Source: Pseudobacteroides sp035370245 (GTDB lineage: Bacteria > Bacillota > Clostridia > Acetivibrionales > DSM-2933). Taken from it: a stretch of 17,499 nt of DNA. Each line of letters begins with the position of its first letter. Positions within the stretch are counted from its first letter, which is position 1. The stretch spans positions 1 to 17,499 of the forward strand of contig DAOOVO010000090.1 in the NCBI GenBank assembly GCA_035370245.1. The letters are read 5' to 3'. Both the position numbers and the translations under genes were made by a program. Below the pieces are notes generated by a model. That model saw only the letters and a list, made by a program, of their open reading frames with translations, was not told the origin of the DNA and made no database searches. Shown one piece after another: positions 14,388 to 17,499 of the stretch.

Positions 14388-15845
14388 ATGCCGGCTTACA
14401 ATGCTGTTGATATATTTTGCGGTTGCGGAGGGATGACAGAGGGACTTAAACAGGCCGGCTTTCAGGTTATCGCCGGAATTGAGATAGACGAGCATGCCGG
14501 TAAAACATATAGGATGAACCATGAAAAAGACGGCACAATTCTATTCCAACAAGATATTCAGCTTTTCAATACAAACATTATAAAGGACATTTTAAACGGA
14601 CAACCGCTTCATCTATTAGCAGGATGCCCCCCCTGTCAAGGCTTTTCCTCGATAAGAAGAAAAAATAAAAAACGTTCCGTAAAGGATCCTCGTAATAAGC
14701 TTATAAATGAGTATTATCGTTTTGTAAAAGAGCTTATGCCGATCACAATTATGCTTGAAAATGTACCGGCATTAGCAAACTACACTTACTTTAAAAAAGT
14801 AGTCGGTCAAATTAAAAAGCTTGGGTATTTAATTGAGTACAGGGAAGTCAATATTGCCGATTACGGCGTTCCCCAGAGGAGAAAACGACTTGTTATGGTG
14901 GGGTCACTATTAGGCTCTATAAGAGTTGCGCCTGAGACAAAAACAAAAGTTACGGTAAGAGATGTTATTGGGAATTTAGAAAGTGTTAATATTACGAATG
15001 ACCCCGTACACAAAATTTTTCCGGTACATACGGAAGCCGTACGAACACGAATTGAACTAACGCCTCACGATGGCGGAAGTCGGAGTGATTTACCTGATGA
15101 ATATACTCTTGAATGTCATAAAAAAGAGGGCGTCGGTTTCAAAGATGTATATGGACGGCTTAGATGGGATGATGTTTCATCAACAATAACTGGAGGTTGC
15201 CTTAATCCTTCAAAGGGAAGGTTTTTACATCCTGAAGAGAACAGATGTATTTCAGCAAGAGAAGCTGCTATGTTGCAAACTTTCCCTAAAAACTATATAT
15301 TTCCGGTTGATATTTCAAGATCTGCAATTGCGCTAATGATAGGTAATGCGTTACCTCCGGAGTTTTGCAGACAGCAAGCACAAAATATTAGCAAACATTT
15401 GGATGTGTTCTTTATGTCGGATATATATGATAATGATAAACGCTCTGAAATAATGAGCCATGTAAAAAATAAGGGTACGGAACCTGAATTGTATATTAGA
15501 AAGCTTTTATGTGAGTTGGGATATAGCCACTATAGGTTAAAAACCTCAAAGTTAAGTTTCTCTCCGGACATTGTATTTCCGGCTCTCAAGAAAGCAATTT
15601 TTGTAAACGGCTGTTTTTGGCATGGGCATAATTGCTCAAGAGGAGTGCTGCCTCAAAGCAATGTGGATTTTTGGTGCGATAAAATCAATAAAAACATTGA
15701 ACGAGATAAAGCAAACTATGAAGAGTTACTAAACTTAAATTGGGATTTTTTGGTTATTTGGCAATGTGAGATTAAGGAGAAAAACCGCTGTCAATTAGAA
15801 CATAAGTTGAAAAATTTTATGGGCCGCAGTTCAAAAAAGGAGTAA
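14388..15845 (+). CDS. drmMII: Cytosine-5 DNA methyltransferase fused to Vsr endonuclease (DrmMII-Vsr)
   Basis: The protein has 485 aa from the ATG at 14388, which has GGAGGT 7 nt upstream; a GTG at 14379 falls within that site. Residues 1-335 are a C5-cytosine methyltransferase: motif I VDIFCGCGG (7-15), IV GCPPCQGFSS with nucleophile C83, VI ENV (124-126), VIII QRRKR (163-167), a short target-recognition region, and X GNALPPEF (about 319). It should mark host DNA against DISARM. Residues 343-480 are a Vsr-type endonuclease beginning at an internal MSDIYDNDKRSEIM, as free Vsr proteins do. They include SPDIVF (catalytic Asp), VNGCFWHGHNC (C409, H412, H414, C416 for zinc and catalysis), NIERDKANY and VIWQCE. 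Vsr nicks T:G mismatches from deaminated 5mC. Position 64 of E. coli Vsr (His) is Asn here. No ribosome site precedes the internal Met, so this is a true fusion. Confidence 0.92.
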   Translation: MPAYNAVDIFCGCGGMTEGLKQAGFQVIAGIEIDEHAGKTYRMNHEKDGTILFQQDIQLFNTNIIKDILNGQPLHLLAGCPPCQGFSSIRRKNKKRSVKDPRNKLINEYYRFVKELMPITIMLENVPALANYTYFKKVVGQIKKLGYLIEYREVNIADYGVPQRRKRLVMVGSLLGSIRVAPETKTKVTVRDVIGNLESVNITNDPVHKIFPVHTEAVRTRIELTPHDGGSRSDLPDEYTLECHKKEGVGFKDVYGRLRWDDVSSTITGGCLNPSKGRFLHPEENRCISAREAAMLQTFPKNYIFPVDISRSAIALMIGNALPPEFCRQQAQNISKHLDVFFMSDIYDNDKRSEIMSHVKNKGTEPELYIRKLLCELGYSHYRLKTSKLSFSPDIVFPALKKAIFVNGCFWHGHNCSRGVLPQSNVDFWCDKINKNIERDKANYEELLNLNWDFLVIWQCEIKEKNRCQLEHKLKNFMGRSSKKE

Positions 15846-15864
15846 AAATATAAACTATATCAAT

Positions 15865-16017
15865 ATGTTTGCTCATGATTGTTCGGACTGCACACAAAGA
15901 TATAAATATTATAATGATATATTGCGAATTTTATCGAATTATATTACCAATTTAGAGGATCTCTGTAAATTGCTTGAAAGCTGGTACAAAAAGAAGCAAA
16001 GGGAGCAGGAAAGATAA
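15865..16017 (+). CDS. Small Cys-containing protein, 50 aa, unknown
   Basis: The frame begins MFAHDCSDCTQRYKYYND and ends KKKQREQER. Its Cys pair CSDC near the N-terminus and Cys in LEDLCKLLES, followed by a basic helix, give it a real-protein composition. The only Shine-Dalgarno candidate, AAGGAG at 15838-15843, is 21 nt before the ATG, which is far, so expression is uncertain. It lies 19 bp after the methyltransferase-Vsr stop on the same strand. I do not recognise a family. Possible roles are a small accessory protein of the defence operon or the first gene of the neighbouring mobile element. Confidence 0.4.
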   Translation: MFAHDCSDCTQRYKYYNDILRILSNYITNLEDLCKLLESWYKKKQREQER

Positions 16018-16337
16018 AGCAGGATGCGGCCATAGTGCAAAATAATCATTTTGCAAACAAGGGAGGCCGTTGTAGCGAGAATAAGTGCGATATATTTGAT
16101 GATTAGTTACCAAGCATCTTACACCAAGGGGGTAGTGTATCTATTTTATAGAAGCCGGTTTGGCGTTTGCCTTGCGGTTTCCCCCTCCCCACACCCCTCC
16201 CCCATTAAATTACCAGCCGAAAAAGAAATATCTATGTGTTTCGGCTAGTAAGAAAAAACAAATCCATATATTTGCAAAAAGCCGGAATATACGACACAAT
16301 AAAAGTATAAATAACAGGGATGAAAGGAAGTATGATT
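16018..16337. other. 320-bp gap with hairpins and G-quadruplex motif
   Basis: No convincing gene. It contains TGCAAAAT/ATTTTGCA (16036-16055) inside an outer CGGCC/GGCCG pair (16027-16069), a C-rich tract at 16181-16203, and the hairpin AGCCGAAA/TTTCGGCT at 16215-16246. A reading frame at 16051-16248 crosses the C tract, lacks a ribosome site and reads PSPHPSP, so I do not accept it. The dense structures suggest a mobile-element end or a control region for tnpV. Confidence 0.5.
16181..16203 (-). other. G-quadruplex-forming tract on the minus strand
   Basis: On the plus strand the runs are C5-T-C4-ACA-C4-T-C5. The minus strand therefore has four G runs of at least four with loops of 1, 3 and 1 nt, a pattern that predicts a very stable parallel quadruplex. 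It is on the template strand for tnpV, 135 bp upstream of its start. Confidence 0.8.
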
Positions 16338-16679
16338 ATGGAATTGGCATACACAATGCAGGGCGATTATCTGATACCGGATCTGGCGCTGTCGGAGGAA
16401 GAGATGCATATCGGCAAATATGGGATGTTACGCAGGACATACATGAAAAATCACAGGAAAGGAACATACGCCGGCCTGGTGATGTCGGGAAAATTGAACA
16501 GCCGCCTGAAAGAAATCGACCGAATAGCGAAGGAACGAATAGAGATGGTCACGACGAAACTTCTAAAGAGCGATCCGGCACCGGACAAAGCGGTAGACCC
16601 GATGGGATGGACGGGATATATGAACAACCTGCGACACACAGCAGAAGAGCCAGTACTGACGGAGCTGGTTTACAGCTAA
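16338..16679 (+). CDS. tnpV: TnpV-family transposon-encoded protein
   Basis: The protein has 113 aa starting MELAYTMQGDYLIPDL, with GKYGMLRRTYMKNHRKGTYAGLVMSGKLNSRLKEIDRIA and a C-terminal MNNLRHTAEEPVLTELVYS. These are the recurring features of TnpV proteins (TnpV, PF14198 from memory) carried by clostridial mobilizable transposons and ICEs. Function is not established; it is predicted to be a small helical protein of transposon maintenance or regulation. I chose the ATG at 16338, since AAAGGAAG ends 7 nt upstream; ATGs at 16320 and 16332 are in frame. An intrinsic terminator at 16724-16751 closes the transcript, so it is monocistronic. Its presence marks the start of a clostridial transposon segment distinct from the DISARM island. 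Confidence 0.85.
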   Translation: MELAYTMQGDYLIPDLALSEEEMHIGKYGMLRRTYMKNHRKGTYAGLVMSGKLNSRLKEIDRIAKERIEMVTTKLLKSDPAPDKAVDPMGWTGYMNNLRHTAEEPVLTELVYS

Positions 16680-16723
16680 ACCTTTTTCCTATAGTTTAAC
16701 AGCAAATTAAAGTCATAGAACAG

Positions 16724-16751
16724 GCGGAGGACAAAAAACCTCCGCTTTTTT
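16724..16751 (+). terminator. Intrinsic terminator of tnpV
   Basis: GCGGAGG (16724-16730) pairs with CCTCCGC (16739-16745) across an A-rich 8-nt loop, followed by six T. It lies 44 bp after the tnpV stop. Confidence 0.9.
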
Positions 16752-17435
16752 ATTTCGCAGGAAGAAATCGACGTTCTTTTTGAGAATGAACTGTCTTGTG
16801 TTGTAGCAAGCACTGAATTTTGTCTCCCAAATTCACTTGTTAGAGGTATAGCCCCTAATACCCCAAACAAAACATGTATTAATATTAAAGTTGTCGTTTA
16901 CGAGAAACCATCAGTCAGTCTCTTATCCCCCAAAAATGAAGGCGGACGATACCACATGAAAGATGTATATTCAGGAGGCAGCCGCATCGCCGGGAAGGAA
17001 GAACGGTAATGGTTGCCAAAGCTATATGATATTTGACAGACCGTCTTGACATTCCATTGAGCAAGCAATGAAAAACATACAAAAATTTAAAAAAAATTTT
17101 CCTAGGGGGGCAACTTTTGCCCAAAAAATCTGCTGATTATTAGAGGGACATTTACTACCCCCTCAAATGCTCTTTGAAAACAAAATAGTTGTTTTATCCG
17201 GCACGTTCCCCACATGGCCTGAGAAGGAAAGCCGGATTGCAGGTACGCCAAGACCACCTGTCCGCTATTACACCGGATTGAAGCTGAAGGATCCAATCAT
17301 ACATGGTATTGATGGAGGAAAGGTACGAGCGGTAAATGACAATGCAATTAATAAATGCGGGTAGCATTTATGGCGATGACCCATGTGGAGGGATAATGAT
17401 ACTTGCGCATAGTCGAGGTTAGGTCCCAGAGTGCG

Positions 17436-17456
17436 CCCCGGTCGCCGACGGGGAGG
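17436..17456 (+). promoter_or_regulatory. Hairpin overlapping a ribosome binding site
   Basis: CCCC (17436-17439) and GT (17441-17442) can pair with AC (17448-17449) and GGGG (17450-17453), with one bulge. The 3' arm overlaps the Shine-Dalgarno GGAGG at 17452-17456, 10 nt before an ATG at 17467, so folding would reduce translation of that gene. Confidence 0.45.
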
Positions 17457-17466
17457 TGGAATTCCT

Positions 17467-17499
17467 ATGAGGACGGTCAACCGCTGTCCGCCGGATAAA
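17467..17499 (+). CDS. Start of a CDS cut by the window end
   Basis: Eleven codons, MRTVNRCPPDK, follow a good GGAGG site with 10-nt spacing, and the frame is open to the window edge. The start resembles cysteine-rich VLP-type proteins of Tn1549-like clostridial ICEs, from memory only; too little is visible to be sure. If correct, it supports an ICE to the right. Confidence 0.4.
   Translation, partial: MRTVNRCPPDK

Larger units (their letters stand above)
16680..17466. other. 787-bp stretch without a convincing gene
   Basis: It holds the tnpV terminator (16724-16751) and an 84-codon open frame without a start codon (16755-17009). It also holds an AT-rich stretch near 17085-17100, the hairpin GGGCAA/TTGCCC at 17108-17122, the inverted repeat GAGGG/CCCTC at 17143-17164, and a hairpin over the next gene's ribosome site (17436-17453). 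A frame at 17167-17364 has no ribosome binding site. The layout resembles the control or transfer-origin region upstream of ICE genes, but no origin motif could be confirmed by eye. Confidence 0.45.

Noticed and set aside
15414..15845. Separate vsr gene starting at the internal ATG
   Set aside because: No Shine-Dalgarno sequence precedes 15414 and the frame is continuous with the methyltransferase, so a fusion is more likely than two genes.
16051..16248. 65-aa plus-strand frame across the C-rich tract
   Set aside because: No ribosome site, low-complexity Pro/Ser stretch created by the C runs, and a hairpin inside. It is probably non-coding.
16160..16699. 179-aa frame overlapping tnpV in another phase
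   Set aside because: It is a shadow of the tnpV gene; tnpV matches a known family and has the better start.
17047..17075. TTGACA at about 17047 as a promoter
   Set aside because: No acceptable -10 lies 16-18 bp downstream (TGAAAA at the expected place).
17108..17128. GGGCAA/TTGCCC hairpin as a terminator
   Set aside because: It is followed by A on the plus strand, and on the minus strand the T tract precedes rather than follows the stem, so it fits neither direction.
17167..17364. 65-aa plus-strand frame beginning MLFENKIVVL
   Set aside because: It has no ribosome binding site before the ATG (the upstream bases are ACTACCCCCTCAA), and I recognise no family. It may be a remnant but is not supported as a gene.
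1..17499. CRISPR array
   Set aside because: No regularly spaced repeats of 25-40 bp were seen in any gap.

Overview
The window looks like accessory DNA from a low-GC Bacillota genome, most likely a clostridial relative. The evidence is the AT-rich composition, AGGAGG-type ribosome binding sites, extended -10 promoters, intrinsic terminators with long T tracts, and a TnpV-type clostridial transposon protein near the right end.

Left part (1-3056), an integrated element read on the minus strand. It holds a strong plus-strand promoter facing a terminator with no gene between them (candidate small RNA), three small coupled genes of unknown function (832 down to 245), and a 100-bp MITE-like inverted repeat. 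It also holds a very short Prp-like reading frame on the plus strand and an operon of tyrosine recombinase plus HNH-AP2 protein (2957 down to 1468). The recombinase starts about 100 bp from the 3' half of a tRNA-Ser(GGA) gene (3055-3112). That half is cut exactly at the anticodon loop, as expected for an attachment-site copy. Its orientation puts chromosome or an older element to the left, and a second element carrying the defence genes to the right.

Central part (3113-15845), a defence island entirely on the plus strand. First comes an unrecognised 133-aa protein. Next is an AbiE-type pair (AbiEi-like winged-helix regulator and AbiEii-like nucleotidyltransferase) behind a strong promoter studded with AAAGTTTTGAT half-sites. 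Then comes a class-2-like DISARM system: DrmE, the DrmA helicase, DrmB (DUF1998), and a DrmMII cytosine-5 methyltransferase. Two things are unusual. No phospholipase-D-type drmC gene is present, and the methyltransferase is fused in frame to a complete Vsr (very short patch repair type) endonuclease domain. drmA and drmB overlap and are translationally coupled, and the methyltransferase-Vsr gene has its own candidate promoter. Presumably the methyltransferase marks host DNA, DrmA-DrmB senses and works on incoming DNA, and nuclease activity is supplied either by Vsr or by factors outside the set.

Right part (15846-17499), a different mobile element edge with higher GC. It has a small 50-aa reading frame, a C-rich tract that forms a textbook G-quadruplex motif on the minus strand, a tnpV gene with a terminator, about 0.8 kb without a convincing gene, and the first codons of a reading frame that may be a cysteine-rich ICE protein. 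All assignments were made by eye from motifs and order; no database search was run.
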